Below, piece after piece: positions 44,727 through 53,680 of a DNA stretch of 64,000 nucleotides; the first letter of the stretch is position 1, and each line of letters opens with the position of its first letter. This DNA comes from Bradyrhizobium sp. NDS-1 (lineage in GTDB: Bacteria > Pseudomonadota > Alphaproteobacteria > Rhizobiales > Xanthobacteraceae). Location of the stretch: NCBI RefSeq assembly GCF_032918005.1, contig NZ_CP136628.1, positions 3,643,501 to 3,707,500 on the forward strand. Direction: 5' to 3'. The notes beneath the pieces are model-generated. The model had not been told where the DNA came from. It worked only from the letters and a program-made list of their open reading frames with translations, and made no database searches. Position numbers and translations under genes: made by a program.

Positions 44727-46198
44727 CCGATTTGACATCGCTGACGCTCGCCGAGGCCCGCAAGGGTCTCGCCGACAAGACTTTCACGTCGCTCGAGTTG
44801 ACAGACGCGCACCTCTCCGCGATCGAAGCCGCGCGCATGCTCAATGCCTTCGTGATGGAGACGCCGGACCGGGCGCGCGACATGGCGCGCGAGGCCGACG
44901 GCAGGATCGCCAAGGGTGAGGCGGGCCCGCTCGCCGGGATCCCGCTCGGCATCAAGGACCTGTTCGCGACCAAGGGCGTGCGCACCACGGCCTGCTCGAA
45001 GATCCTCGGTAATTTCGTGCCGACCTATGAGTCCACGGTGACCTCGCAGCTCTGGCGCGACGGCGCGGTGATGCTCGGCAAGCTGAACAACGACGAGTTC
45101 GCGATGGGCTCGGCCAACGAGACCTCGTGCTTCGGCCCCGTCGGCAATCCCTGGCGGCGCGAGGGAAGCAACGCGACGCTGGTGCCGGGGGGCTCGTCCG
45201 GCGGCTCGGCCTCGGCCGTGGCGGCGCTGCTGTGCATGGGCGCAACCGCGACCGACACCGGCGGCTCGATCCGACAGCCGGCGGCCTTCACCGCGACCGT
45301 CGGCATCAAGCCGACCTATGGCCGCTGCTCGCGCTGGGGCATCGTCGCCTTTGCCTCCTCGCTCGACCAGGCCGGTCCGATCGCGCGCAGCGTCCGCGAC
45401 AGCGCGATGCTGCTGCGCTCGATGGCCGGCCACGATCCAAAGGACACGACCTCCGTCGACGTTCCCGTGCCGGACTACGAGGCCACGATCGGCAAATCCG
45501 TGAAGGGCATGAGGATCGGCATCCCCAAGGAATATCGTCTCGACGGCATGCCGGCCGAGATCGAGAAGCTCTGGAGCGAGGGCGCCAAGTGGCTCACGGA
45601 CGCGGGGGCCGAGCTCGTCCCTGTGTCGCTGCCGCACACCAAATACGCGCTGCCGGCCTATTACATCGTGGCGCCTGCGGAGGCGTCTTCCAACCTCGCG
45701 CGCTATGACGGCGTCCGCTACGGCCTGCGCGAGCAGGGCAGGAACATCATCGAGCAATACGAGAACACCCGCGCCGAAGGGTTTGGTGCCGAGGTGCGCC
45801 GCCGTGTCATGATCGGCACCTACGTGCTCTCGGCCGGCTATTACGATGCGTATTACTTGCGCGCCCAGAAGGTGCGCACGCTGATCAAGAAGGATTTCGA
45901 GGACTGCTTCGCTGCGGGAGTCGACGCGATCCTGACCCCGGCGACGCCGTCGGCCGCCTTCGGCATCGGCGAGAAGGGCGGCGCCGATCCGGTCGAGATG
46001 TACCTCAACGACATCTTCACGGTGACCGTGAACATGGCGGGCCTGCCCGGCATCGCCGTGCCCGCCGGCAAGGACGCGCAGGGCCTGCCGCTCGGTCTGC
46101 AGCTGATCGGACGTCCTTTCGACGAGGAGACGCTGTTCTCCCTCGGCGAGGTGATCGAGCAGGCCGCCGGCCGCTTCACGCCGGCGAGGTGGTGGTGA
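44723..46198 (+). CDS. gatA: Asp-tRNA(Asn)/Glu-tRNA(Gln) amidotransferase subunit A
   Basis: A 491-residue glutaminase subunit of the amidase signature family. Catalytic Lys in [10 protein letters not shown], then [19 protein letters not shown] and [13 protein letters not shown] with the Ser and cis-Ser, then GIKPTYGR. It frees ammonia from glutamine, which GatB uses to amidate misacylated tRNA. Start overlaps the preceding small gene; its stop overlaps the next small gene by GTGA. Confidence 0.96.
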   Translation: MTDLTSLTLAEARKGLADKTFTSLELTDAHLSAIEAARMLNAFVMETPDRARDMAREADGRIAKGEAGPLAGIPLGIKDLFATKGVRTTACSKILGNFVPTYESTVTSQLWRDGAVMLGKLNNDEFAMGSANETSCFGPVGNPWRREGSNATLVPGGSSGGSASAVAALLCMGATATDTGGSIRQPAAFTATVGIKPTYGRCSRWGIVAFASSLDQAGPIARSVRDSAMLLRSMAGHDPKDTTSVDVPVPDYEATIGKSVKGMRIGIPKEYRLDGMPAEIEKLWSEGAKWLTDAGAELVPVSLPHTKYALPAYYIVAPAEASSNLARYDGVRYGLREQGRNIIEQYENTRAEGFGAEVRRRVMIGTYVLSAGYYDAYYLRAQKVRTLIKKDFEDCFAAGVDAILTPATPSAAFGIGEKGGADPVEMYLNDIFTVTVNMAGLPGIAVPAGKDAQGLPLGLQLIGRPFDEETLFSLGEVIEQAAGRFTPARWW

Positions 46199-46494
46199 AT
46201 GCCGCCGCGTTCATCGCGAGCCTCGACGGCGCGGCGCCCGCGCCGGACCTGAACGCGCCGCTCAGAGGTCTCTGGTGGGCCGCCAAGGGCGACTGGGATC
46301 GCGCGCACGAGATCGTTCAGGACGAGAGCAGCCGCGAGGCGGCCTGGGTGCACGCCTACCTGCACCGCGTCGAAGGCGATCTCGGCAACGCCGGCTACTG
46401 GTACCGCCAGGCTGGGCAGGTCGTGGCGAAGGATTCATTGGAAGCGGAGTGGGAGCGGATGGTGTCCGCGCTGCTCGGGGATGGAAAAGCATGA
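46195..46494 (+). CDS. Small TPR-like conserved protein between gatA and gatB
   Basis: A 99-residue protein beginning [20 protein letters not shown] and containing [20 protein letters not shown], then [16 protein letters not shown]. The A/W/Y pattern resembles two tetratricopeptide-like helical hairpins. GTG at 46195 overlaps the gatA stop (GTGA); GTGs at 46189 and 46192 are also in frame. Its own stop overlaps the gatB ATG. No known function; perhaps an adaptor. Gene reality is supported by two coupled overlaps. Confidence 0.82.
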   Translation: MNAAAFIASLDGAAPAPDLNAPLRGLWWAAKGDWDRAHEIVQDESSREAAWVHAYLHRVEGDLGNAGYWYRQAGQVVAKDSLEAEWERMVSALLGDGKA

Positions 46495-47975
46495 ACGCGT
46501 CAGTCAGACAGGGAAAACTGATCAAGGGTCAGACCGGCGACTGGGAGGTCGTGATCGGCATGGAGGTGCATGCTCAGGTCACCTCGCAATCCAAACTGTT
46601 CTCCGGGGCCTCGACCGAGTTCGGCGGCGAGCCGAACAGTCATGTCTCGCTGGTCGATGCGGCGATGCCGGGTATGCTGCCTGTCATCAACGAGGAGTGC
46701 GTCAGGCAGGCTGTCCGAACCGGGCTCGGCCTCAACGCCGCGATCAATTTGCGCTCGGTGTTCGACCGCAAGAACTATTTCTATCCGGACTCGCCGCAAG
46801 GCTACCAGATCAGCCAGTACAAGTCGCCGATCGTCGGCGAGGGCGAAGTCGTCGTCGAACTGGACGGCGGCAAGGTCGCCACCATCGGGATCGAGCGGCT
46901 GCATCTGGAGCAGGATGCAGGCAAATTGCTGCATGATCAGGCGCCGACGATGTCCTTTGTCGACCTCAATCGCTGCGGCGTGGCGTTGATGGAGATCGTG
47001 TCGAAGCCCGACATCCGCGACGCCGAGCAGGCCAAGGCCTATGTGACCAAGCTGCGCTCGATCCTGCGCTATCTCGGCACCTGCGACGGCGACATGGAGA
47101 AGGGAAGCTTGCGCGCCGACGTCAACGTCTCCGTGCGCAAGCCCGGCGCGCCGCTCGGCACCCGCTGCGAGATCAAGAACATGAACTCGATCACCTTCAT
47201 CGGCCAGGCGATCGAGTATGAGGCGCGGCGCCAGATCGAGATCCTCGAGGACGGGGGCGCCATCGACCAGGAGACGCGGCTCTACGATCCCAACAAGGGC
47301 GAGACGCGCTCGATGCGCTCCAAGGAAGAGGCGCATGACTACCGCTACTTCCCCGATCCCGACCTGCTGCCGCTGGAATTCAACCAGGCGTTCGTCGACG
47401 CGCTGAAGGCGGAGCTGCCGGAGCTGCCCGACCAGAAGAAGACGCGCTTCGTCGCCGATCTCGGCCTGTCGGCCTATGATGCGAGCGTGCTGGTCGCCGA
47501 GCGCGAGAGCGCGGTGTTCTACGAGACCGTGCTCGACAGGCTCGCCAACCGCGCGCGCGACGGCAAGATGGCGGCGAACTGGGTGATCAACGAGCTGTTC
47601 GGCCGTCTCAACAAGGAAGGCCGGGATATTACGGACTCTCCCGTCAACGCCGAGCAACTGGCTGCGATCATCGACCTGATCGGCGAGGGCACGATCTCCG
47701 GCAAAATCGCCAAGGATCTGTTCGAGATCGTCTGGCAGGAGGGCGGAGATCCCCGCGCTCTGGTGGAAAGCCGCGGCATGAAGCAGGTCACCGACCTCTC
47801 GGCGATCGAGAAGGTGGTCGACGACATCATCGCGGCCAATCCCGACAAGGCCGCGCAGGTCAAGGACAAGCCGCAGTCGCTCGGCTGGTTTGTCGGTCAG
47901 GTGATGAAGGCGTCCGGCGGCAAGGCCAACCCGCAGAGCGTCAACGACCTGCTCAAGTCCAAGCTCGGCGTCTAG
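46491..47975 (+). CDS. gatB: Asp-tRNA(Asn)/Glu-tRNA(Gln) amidotransferase subunit B
   Basis: A 494-residue subunit that binds the tRNA and activates the misacylated Asp or Glu. Start [20 protein letters not shown]; the GatB signature [15 protein letters not shown] and the [10 protein letters not shown] and EIKNMNS blocks are visible, with the YqeY-like C-terminal domain from about residue 345 on. Ends LLKSKLGV. Last gene of gatC-x-gatA-y-gatB. The organism therefore makes Asn- or Gln-tRNA by the indirect route. Confidence 0.96.
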   Translation: MNASVRQGKLIKGQTGDWEVVIGMEVHAQVTSQSKLFSGASTEFGGEPNSHVSLVDAAMPGMLPVINEECVRQAVRTGLGLNAAINLRSVFDRKNYFYPDSPQGYQISQYKSPIVGEGEVVVELDGGKVATIGIERLHLEQDAGKLLHDQAPTMSFVDLNRCGVALMEIVSKPDIRDAEQAKAYVTKLRSILRYLGTCDGDMEKGSLRADVNVSVRKPGAPLGTRCEIKNMNSITFIGQAIEYEARRQIEILEDGGAIDQETRLYDPNKGETRSMRSKEEAHDYRYFPDPDLLPLEFNQAFVDALKAELPELPDQKKTRFVADLGLSAYDASVLVAERESAVFYETVLDRLANRARDGKMAANWVINELFGRLNKEGRDITDSPVNAEQLAAIIDLIGEGTISGKIAKDLFEIVWQEGGDPRALVESRGMKQVTDLSAIEKVVDDIIAANPDKAAQVKDKPQSLGWFVGQVMKASGGKANPQSVNDLLKSKLGV

Positions 47976-48543
47976 CGTCGCGCGTTCGAACGAGGTGATG
48001 GAGCGTGTCCGTCACCTCGCTTTCCGTCCGCGGCGCGACGCGCGACTGCGTCCTCGGCGGCAAATTTCATCCCGATCATCAGCGATCTGACGACCGAATC
48101 GCCAATACGCGATTCGCGCAAAACGGCGGCTCGCGCACGCTTCGACGAGCGCTTGCGGCGTTAAGCACGAAAATATTTTCGTTGCCAAAAGTCGCGACTC
48201 AGAGTCCGCGGAGCGCCCTTGCGAGGTCGTCGCGGGTTTTCCGACGCACCTCATCGCGATGATCGCGCGCGCTGTGCGCTTACAGAAAAATACTTGCTGC
48301 ATAGTGTTTTCTTGCAATCGCATATGCCGCGAACATCGATGTCGCGAGCACTCTTCGCGGTCCATCGCACGCGTCATGCAGTGCGCTTGCGTCGCGCTCG
48401 CCAAGCGCACGCGCGTTGCGTCGTCAACACTTCTTTAAGTGAGAAGCTGTTTTTTTCGTCGTGTTGGTGTATTCGGGATGAGTGTGCATTCGATCCCCGA
48501 CTGCATGCAGCGATTAAAGCCATCTCACACATCGGAGGGCAAC
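47976..48543. other. 568-base region without a recognised protein gene
   Basis: No convincing frame. It includes a perfect 14-base palindrome CGAAAATATTTTCG (48168-48181), striking in GC-rich DNA, and AT-rich patches near 48285-48330 and 48440-48470. A ribosome site GGAGGGCAAC precedes the lysine-rich peptide gene at 48544. Frames in both directions are Arg-rich and composition-like. A small RNA or long leader is possible but not shown. Confidence 0.5.
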
Positions 48544-48642
48544 ATGGCCAAGAAAGCGAAGAAGGCGAAGGCGAAGAAGGCGAAGAGCGCAGTGAAGAAG
48601 ACTGCGAAGAAGACCCGCAAGGTCGCCAAGAAGAAGAAGTAA
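48544..48642 (+). CDS. Tiny lysine/alanine-rich histone-H1-like peptide
   Basis: A 32-residue peptide, MAKKAKKAKAKKAKSAVKKT followed by AKKTRKVAKKKK. It is nearly all Lys, Ala and Val/Thr/Arg with no acidic residue, like the Lys-rich H1/Hc1-type tails of bacterial DNA-binding proteins. GGAGGGC is 7 bases upstream of the ATG. The codons alternate AAG with GCG, so it is not a run of one base. It probably binds DNA or RNA non-specifically; function unproven. Found in the DNA as a short frame. Confidence 0.72.
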   Translation: MAKKAKKAKAKKAKSAVKKTAKKTRKVAKKKK

Positions 48643-48678
48643 CTTCGACTTCTGAAGTTGCCGGCTCCAGTAGCCGGC
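48641..48678 (+). terminator. Tandem hairpins just after the lysine-rich peptide gene
   Basis: AACTTC-N7-GAAGTT (48641-48659), then GCCGGCT-CCAGT-AGCCGGC (48660-48678). They begin at the stop codon, but no T-run follows. They could end or protect the short mRNA. Moderate confidence. Confidence 0.45.
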
Positions 48679-49481
48679 ACGTCATCAGCGCCTCGAGGTT
48701 CTGATCGACGATAGAGGGTGTCGGCGAGACATCAGGTCAACGGTCGGATCGTTCTTTCACGGTCCGGCAGAAGAAACGAGTTTTCTTCGTTCGGTGCGGT
48801 GCTCCCCGCGAGGGGGTCCGCAATTTCACAGGCGGCCTTCGGGCCAACGTGAAATCTGGTCCTGACGTGTTCGCCGACGCCCTCGTTCTCCTGAGGCCGG
48901 GGTATTGCCGGCATTCCTTTCCCAGACATTGCCGATCTGACCGCGACGCGGCCGCACTGACGTCTTGCTCTGTCCTTGTGCAGGCGAGGGCGGCGGCTTG
49001 ATTGCAATGCTCGACCGCTGCCGCATCGCCATTCGCGGTGTCTCCGCCCGGCCGTGACCGGGCCATCCGGCGGGTTCTCGGCGGGCGGCTGCTGCTTCCG
49101 AAAGACTGGATCCCCACCTGCGTGGTGACGACGAAGACCGGCGCACAGAGCGCGACCGGGCGCATCCGACCGCGCGCGATGGTTATCGTTCTCCCAAAAT
49201 CGCAGGGTAAACCGAATCTGACGAATCGCGGAAGTGCCCGTCAAACAGGGACTTTTCCAATTCTTCGCACCCGCGCCGCGCGTCCGCGTTTACGTCTGCT
49301 TCATCGCGATGCTTAAACTGCCATTCAAATTTGCCCGCCATCATCCGCTCCAACAAGCCGGCAAACGGCGATGGGGATGAGTTGAACAGTGCACGATCCC
49401 GGGAAGGATCATGCGGAATCAGAGTTGGACGGGAGCCGCGCTCGGGGGAACGAGGCGGCACAAGAAAAAAGGGGATGCGTG
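48679..49481. other. About 800-base region with no recognised gene
   Basis: Frames here on either strand are Arg/Pro-rich and lack family motifs. A REP-like piece ACTGGATCCCCACCTGCGTG lies near 49106. Arms CCTTCGGGCC and similar small hairpins occur. Nothing else is supported. Confidence 0.5.
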
Positions 49482-49748
49482 ATGTTTCAGGGTACTTTCG
49501 ATATGGACACGGCAACGCCGATCGACGCGAGCGCGCTGTCGGACGTGCTGTTCGAACGCGGGATTTATTGGGCGAGCGGCCGCTCCGGCCTCGTCGATCT
49601 CGTCGCCGCTCATAAATGGTTCAACCTCGCCGCGCTGAAGGGCCGCAAGGACGCCGTGGCGCTGCGCCAGGAAGTCGCCGGGCAGATGTCGGAGATCGAG
49701 ATCTCGGCCGCGCAGCGTGAGGCGAGGGCGTGGGTTTCCGCCCACTGA
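49482..49748 (+). CDS. Small Sel1-repeat-like protein
   Basis: An 88-residue protein, MFQGTFDMDTATPIDASALS, then ERGIYWASGRSGLVDLVAAH, KWFNLAALKGRKDAVALRQE and MSEIEISAAQREARAWV. The pattern W-F-N-L-A-A-x-x-G-x-x-x-A, followed by a helix, is the Sel1 (SLR) repeat, here about one full repeat and a tail. Sel1 proteins mediate protein contacts. AAGGGGA is a few bases upstream of the ATG. The function is not known. Confidence 0.78.
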   Translation: MFQGTFDMDTATPIDASALSDVLFERGIYWASGRSGLVDLVAAHKWFNLAALKGRKDAVALRQEVAGQMSEIEISAAQREARAWVSAH

Positions 49749-49841
49749 ACCTCGGCGCATCCACACCCGTGTTCGCACGGGTGGGCGCGGTTGCGCTGAA
49801 TCAAGTTTCTTCGTCGTGGCGCCACATAAGACCCGAGCGGC

Positions 49842-50051
49842 ATGAGCGACCCCGACACGCATGGACGATGGCTCCCGATTCAGATCGCTCCCGATGAGTG
49901 CGACCTGGAACTCGGGCGTCGGCACAAGACTGGAATTCTGCCCTGGTCGTTTCCGTGCCGGCGCAGGTCCGGCGTATGGTTCAACACCTGGGCGGATGAA
50001 GCGGTGCTGATTGCGCCGTCGCACTGGCGGATCTGGCGGTTCCCCCGCTAG
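49842..50051 (+). CDS. Small conserved hypothetical protein
   Basis: A 69-residue protein starting MSDPDTHGRWLPIQIAPDEC. It has WSFPCRRRSGVWFNTWADEA and ends HWRIWRFPR. The Trp-rich ends and fixed W-L-P-I spacing hint at a small conserved family in Bradyrhizobium; function unknown. It follows the Sel1-like gene by 93 bases. Moderate confidence that it is translated. Confidence 0.58.
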   Translation: MSDPDTHGRWLPIQIAPDECDLELGRRHKTGILPWSFPCRRRSGVWFNTWADEAVLIAPSHWRIWRFPR

Positions 50052-50187
50052 ACGCGGACCACACATATATAAAGGACGGTGCGAATCGCGTTGGGCGCAC
50101 CGCGCCGATCCTTGCGCCGGGTTTTCGCGCCGGCCTCACGATCGCTTCAGGTGAAACGCCCGGACTTCGGTTGATTCTGCCGCTGGG

Positions 50188-50280
50188 TGGCGGAGAGGGA
50201 GGGATTCGAACCCTCGATACAGCTTGAGACCGTATGACGCTTTAGCAAAGCGTTGCCTTCAGCCACTCGGCCACCTCTCC
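50188..50280 (-). tRNA. tRNA-Ser(GCT)
   Basis: Reading the minus strand, GGAGAGG (acceptor 5') pairs with CCTCTCC at the 3' end, followed by G and an encoded CCA. The anticodon loop TTGCTAA sits between ACGCT and AGCGT, giving GCT. A long variable arm (about 20 bases) and GGTTCGAATCC T-loop are clear. It is a class II tRNA of 93 bases. Confidence 0.97.
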
Positions 50281-51103
50281 GGTGCGAGCCTTATGCCTCT
50301 AATTGCTTGGGCCGGTCAATTTGGAAGCGTGTGTTTTCGCTCGAATATTCCCAGCGATTTTCGAAACAAGACGACTTGGCCGCCGCGCGTGAACGCAACA
50401 TTGGGAGAATGGGCACCGAGGGAGAAGTGCCTGGCACGATGTTCCGCATTCGGAGCCCGTCGATCTCACGTAAGACGCTGAGTTTACGGGAATATTTGAT
50501 CGGGCGGGGAGGCGGCCCGTCGAAAGTCGATTCGCCTGCCTCCGGCCAGCCGGCCCCCATAATCCTGCGCTTTCATAATAGAGTGTTCGCTGCAGGTGTG
50601 CCGCGCGCCCCGAGGTCCGTCCCTGCGTGAAGCTGGAGAGTCGTCGCGCAGGTCGGTGCGCTTTTCGCCGTGAGTCTCCCTTTGATTCCAGGATTCGAGC
50701 ACCTCCAAGCCCCTTCAGGCCAAGGTCCTCATCTGCGGTGCCTTAAGTGAGGAACTTTGATGGCAAGCGGAACCGTCTCAAAAAAGTAAATGATAACAAT
50801 AGCTTGCAAAGGCGCTTCGATCACATCTGCGTGTTATTTGTGCAACACCCGTCGGAAAACAAGCCTCATAGGCCCGCTTCGAAGCGTTCTGTTGTTGTGT
50901 GTGCAAGGACGTTCGGTAATTGTGACTGAGCGACGGAGGGGGGCATCCCGAGGTCGTCCCGTTTAGGTCATTCGCTTAAGTCCCTCGCGTTCATGCGGGT
51001 GTGTCCGAAGACGCGAAGGAGCCAAAAGCGGTGATTTAGAGGGGGTTGGGGAATTGGCCGTCCGGTCAGTGACCTTCCCTGAAGAGCAACTTGGAGGTTT
51101 AAC
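50281..51103. other. About 820-base region between tRNA-Ser and the porin gene
   Basis: No protein family motif was found. A weak AT-rich patch (50750-50860, AATGATAACAATAGCTTGC) contrasts with the GC-rich flanks. GGAGG at 51093 is the porin ribosome site. The rest may be the long porin leader or a small RNA; nothing can be supported. Confidence 0.5.
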
Positions 51104-52654
51104 ATGAAGTTGGTTAAGAGCCTTTTGCTCGGCTCAGCGGCGGGTCTGATCGCCGTGAGCGGAGCGCAGGCAGCCGATCTCCCCGTGAAGGCCAAGGCGG
51201 TCGAATACGTGAAGATCTGCTCGCTGTACGGCGCGGGTTTCTACTACATCCCGGGCACCGACACTTGCATCAAGCTGGGTGGCTACGTGCGCGCTGACGC
51301 GCTCGCGAACACCAACAGCGACTACGGCATCGGCCAGGGCGCTCCCGCTGGTGCGAAGAACCGCCTGAGCGGTTACTACACGACCCGCGCTCGTATGGAC
51401 TTCACGGTCGATACGCGTACGGCGACCGAATACGGCGTGGTGCGTACCTACGCCGATATGGTGTTCTCCTACGACACCCCGTCCGTCACCGGCAGCGGCG
51501 GCGGCACGACGGCCCCGACCGGTGCGGCTTCGCTCGGCCTCTACCACGCGTTCGTCCAGTTCGCTGGTTTCACCTTCGGTCGTACGGTCTCGATCTTCGA
51601 CGCTCCGTGGCAGAGCTATCCTGCTGGCGGTCCCGACTTCCTTCCGGGCGGCAGCAACTACGTCACTGGTATCAACCAGGTCGCCTATACGGCCGACTTC
51701 GGTCAGGGCATCACCGGTTCGCTGGCGTTGCAGGATCAGTCGACGGGTGCCGGCGGTCAGTCGAACCTCTGGAACGCCACGGCGTTCGCGGCTTCCGGTT
51801 CGGTTAGCAGCACGGGCGTCGTCACTGTGACCCCGGCGGCGGCAGCTGCGGCTGCGGCCATGATCCAGGGCCAGTACGGTGTGTCGGACTGGGGTGGTAC
51901 GCGCGTGCCCGATATCGTCGGTCAGGTTCGTGTCGATCAGGCCTGGGGCCTGTTCCAGCTGTCGGCCGTCGCGCACAACATTCACTCGGGCTACTATGGC
52001 GCGACTGAAGTTACCGGCCATCCCGACGACAAGTGGGGCTGGGCTGTGCAGGCTGCTCTGTCGATCAAGAACATCCCGACTGGTGCGGGTGACTCGATCA
52101 ACTTGCAGGCTGTCTACACCGACGGTGCCTCGCACTACAACTTCCAGAGCTTGTTCCCGCAGACTCTGTTCATGTATGGCGGCAGCGGCGTCGGCGCGTA
52201 TCAGAGCCTCGCATTCGCTGGTATCGCTGACGGCATCTACGGTGCCGGCACCGGCATCGACACCGTCAAGACCTGGGGCTTCCGCGGTGGTTACACCCAC
52301 AACTGGGCTCCGGGTTGGGCGTCGGGCATCTACGGTGCCTATGCTCAGCTCAAGTACGGCAACACGGGCAAGGGTCTGATCTGCACGAACTTCGTTGCGG
52401 GTCTGGCTCCGTCGCTCGGCGCTGCTGGCTGTAACCCCGACTTCAACCTCGCGGTTATCGGCGGCAACTTGGTCTGGACCCCGGTCAAGGGCCTCGCCTT
52501 CACGACGGACGTGAGCTACGTCTGGCTCGACCAGAAGTACTCGGGCACGATCGTTGCTCCGGCGTCTGCCACGATTGCGAAGCCTGCAGCTACCTATGAG
52601 CTGAAGGATCAGGGCAACCTCCAAGTGTTGTTCCGCGCTCAGCGCAGCTTCTAA
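51104..52654 (+). CDS. Major outer-membrane porin (Porin_2 / Omp2b-like)
   Basis: A 516-residue porin with signal peptide 1-23 (ends SGAQA) and mature start ADLPVKAKAVEYVKICSLYG. The CSLYGAGFYYIPGTDTC segment with two cysteines is typical of Bradyrhizobium porins, followed by LGGYVRADA. The barrel ends in an aromatic residue (AQRSF), as expected for BamA recognition. Codon use looks strongly biased to preferred codons, consistent with high expression. GGAGG ribosome site; rho-independent terminator follows. Confidence 0.94.
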   Translation: MKLVKSLLLGSAAGLIAVSGAQAADLPVKAKAVEYVKICSLYGAGFYYIPGTDTCIKLGGYVRADALANTNSDYGIGQGAPAGAKNRLSGYYTTRARMDFTVDTRTATEYGVVRTYADMVFSYDTPSVTGSGGGTTAPTGAASLGLYHAFVQFAGFTFGRTVSIFDAPWQSYPAGGPDFLPGGSNYVTGINQVAYTADFGQGITGSLALQDQSTGAGGQSNLWNATAFAASGSVSSTGVVTVTPAAAAAAAAMIQGQYGVSDWGGTRVPDIVGQVRVDQAWGLFQLSAVAHNIHSGYYGATEVTGHPDDKWGWAVQAALSIKNIPTGAGDSINLQAVYTDGASHYNFQSLFPQTLFMYGGSGVGAYQSLAFAGIADGIYGAGTGIDTVKTWGFRGGYTHNWAPGWASGIYGAYAQLKYGNTGKGLICTNFVAGLAPSLGAAGCNPDFNLAVIGGNLVWTPVKGLAFTTDVSYVWLDQKYSGTIVAPASATIAKPAATYELKDQGNLQVLFRAQRSF

Positions 52655-52678
52655 GATCAATCTTCCGGTTGATCGAAG

Positions 52679-52707
52679 AACCCCGGCAGGAAACTGCCGG
52701 GGTTTTT
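52679..52707 (+). terminator. Rho-independent terminator of the porin gene
   Basis: CCCCGGCAG-GAAA-CTGCCGGGG (52681-52702), followed by TTTTTATTTG. It lies 25 bases after the porin stop; a smaller GATCAA/TTGATC hairpin precedes it. Confidence 0.93.
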
Positions 52708-52775
52708 ATTTGCGGGCCGTGCACCGAGTACCTAGATGATAGCTCGTTCGAGAGCACGGTAAGGAGCTTCAGGCC

Positions 52776-53078
52776 ATGAACATTTCGACGATCTGGAGAC
52801 GGGGGCTGAGCGTGCTCGCCACGACATCGATGGTTGCCGTGGTTACTCCGGTAGTCGCGCCGGTAGCTGCCGCACCCGTGGATTCCGCCTATCCGGTGTG
52901 CCTCCAGCAATGGGAGTGGGGCGGCAGCAGCAGGATTTCCTGTAGCTACCCGTCGTGGGAGGCATGCAAGGCGTCCGCGATGGGACTGCCGGCGATGTGC
53001 CTCACGAATCCATATTGGTCGCAGCCGACCTCAGCTCGTCCGGCTCACCGCCGATCCGCCCCCGACAGAATGTGGTGA
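52776..53078 (+). CDS. DUF3551 family secreted protein
   Basis: A 100-residue protein with a signal peptide (to about residue 33). The mature part has YPVCLQQWEWGG, then CSYPSWEACKASAMGLPAMC. The cysteine/tyrosine pattern is that of DUF3551, a family abundant in Bradyrhizobium; function unknown. A second member is at 53256 on the other strand. Its stop is followed by a dispersed repeat. Confidence 0.83.
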   Translation: MNISTIWRRGLSVLATTSMVAVVTPVVAPVAAAPVDSAYPVCLQQWEWGGSSRISCSYPSWEACKASAMGLPAMCLTNPYWSQPTSARPAHRRSAPDRMW

Positions 53079-53097
53079 GGATCGAATCCTGAACTCG

Positions 53098-53195
53098 AGC
53101 ATGATCCGGAAAAGTGCTCAGCGGTTTTCCGAAAAGATCATGCTCAAACGACATCCTAAAGCGCGAAGACGATTCATCCTGATCGCGTCGCGCTT
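53098..53195. repeat. Composite palindromic repeat, copy 1
   Basis: The core (53098-53144) has AGCATGATC at one end, GATCATGCT at the other. It matches 47 of 47 bases, in opposite orientation, with 58934-58980. A second palindrome, starting AAAGCGCGA near 53158 and ending CGCGCTT at 53195, is also shared. The element sits between the two DUF3551 genes. Confidence 0.85.
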
Positions 53196-53255
53196 CGGGA
53201 AGCGGGGTCTCGCGCCCGCGTAGAACCCCGCGCACGCTCGACGAGAGCGGTCAGA

Positions 53256-53534
53256 TCACCATCTTGGACCCTTCCACTCCTGGAAGGCATAGGTCGGGTT
53301 CAGGCCGCAGCCATCAATGGTCCCCGACGCGGTCGCCATGCACTGGCTGTAAGTGGAAAACTGGCAGTTGCCAGGATATCCCCACCGCTGCCCTTGCAGG
53401 CAATAGCGATCCTGAATGCCGGTCGGCTGTGCCCCTGGCCGGGGATGGCGGTCCTTGCCGTAGGCGGTCGAGCCGCCCGGAAGACCGGACAGGATCACGG
53501 CTGCCATCGCGAATGCACCGACTACGCGCAACAT
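53256..53534 (-). CDS. DUF3551 family secreted protein
   Basis: A 92-residue protein starting MLRVVGAFAMAAVILSGLPG (signal peptide about 1-24). The mature part has DRYCLQGQRWGYPGNCQFST and YSQCMATASGTIDGCGLNP, the DUF3551 pattern. It is convergent with the other DUF3551 gene, with the composite repeat between them. A longer upstream frame was rejected because it adds non-family residues. Confidence 0.85.
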   Translation of the reverse strand: MLRVVGAFAMAAVILSGLPGGSTAYGKDRHPRPGAQPTGIQDRYCLQGQRWGYPGNCQFSTYSQCMATASGTIDGCGLNPTYAFQEWKGPRW

Positions 53535-53680
53535 GACACGTCTCCAGATTTGTAGTGTCTGCCAACCGGCGAGCGGCACGGCTTGTTCCAATTCTATCGC
53601 CATGCGGTCGCCAGAGTAATGCAATTCTGCCGAAGCCCGCGGCCACGGGCTCGGGGCAGGACCGGCTTCGTCGACCTATC

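Noticed and set aside
48005..48262. Plus-strand 85-codon frame after gatB
   Set aside because: No motif or ribosome site, Arg/Ser-rich.
48732..49244. Minus-strand frame of 170 codons in the gap after the lysine-rich peptide
   Set aside because: Composition-like, Arg/Pro-rich, no family match and no ribosome site. A second overlapping frame looks equally arbitrary.
50253..50630. Plus-strand frame near tRNA-Ser
   Set aside because: It overlaps the tRNA gene and has no motif.
51134..52660. 508-codon open frame on the minus strand across the whole porin gene
   Set aside because: Antisense frame created by the porin's codon pattern. It lacks family motifs, and the product is Arg/Asp-rich with no known domain. 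The porin has signal peptide, ribosome site and terminator.
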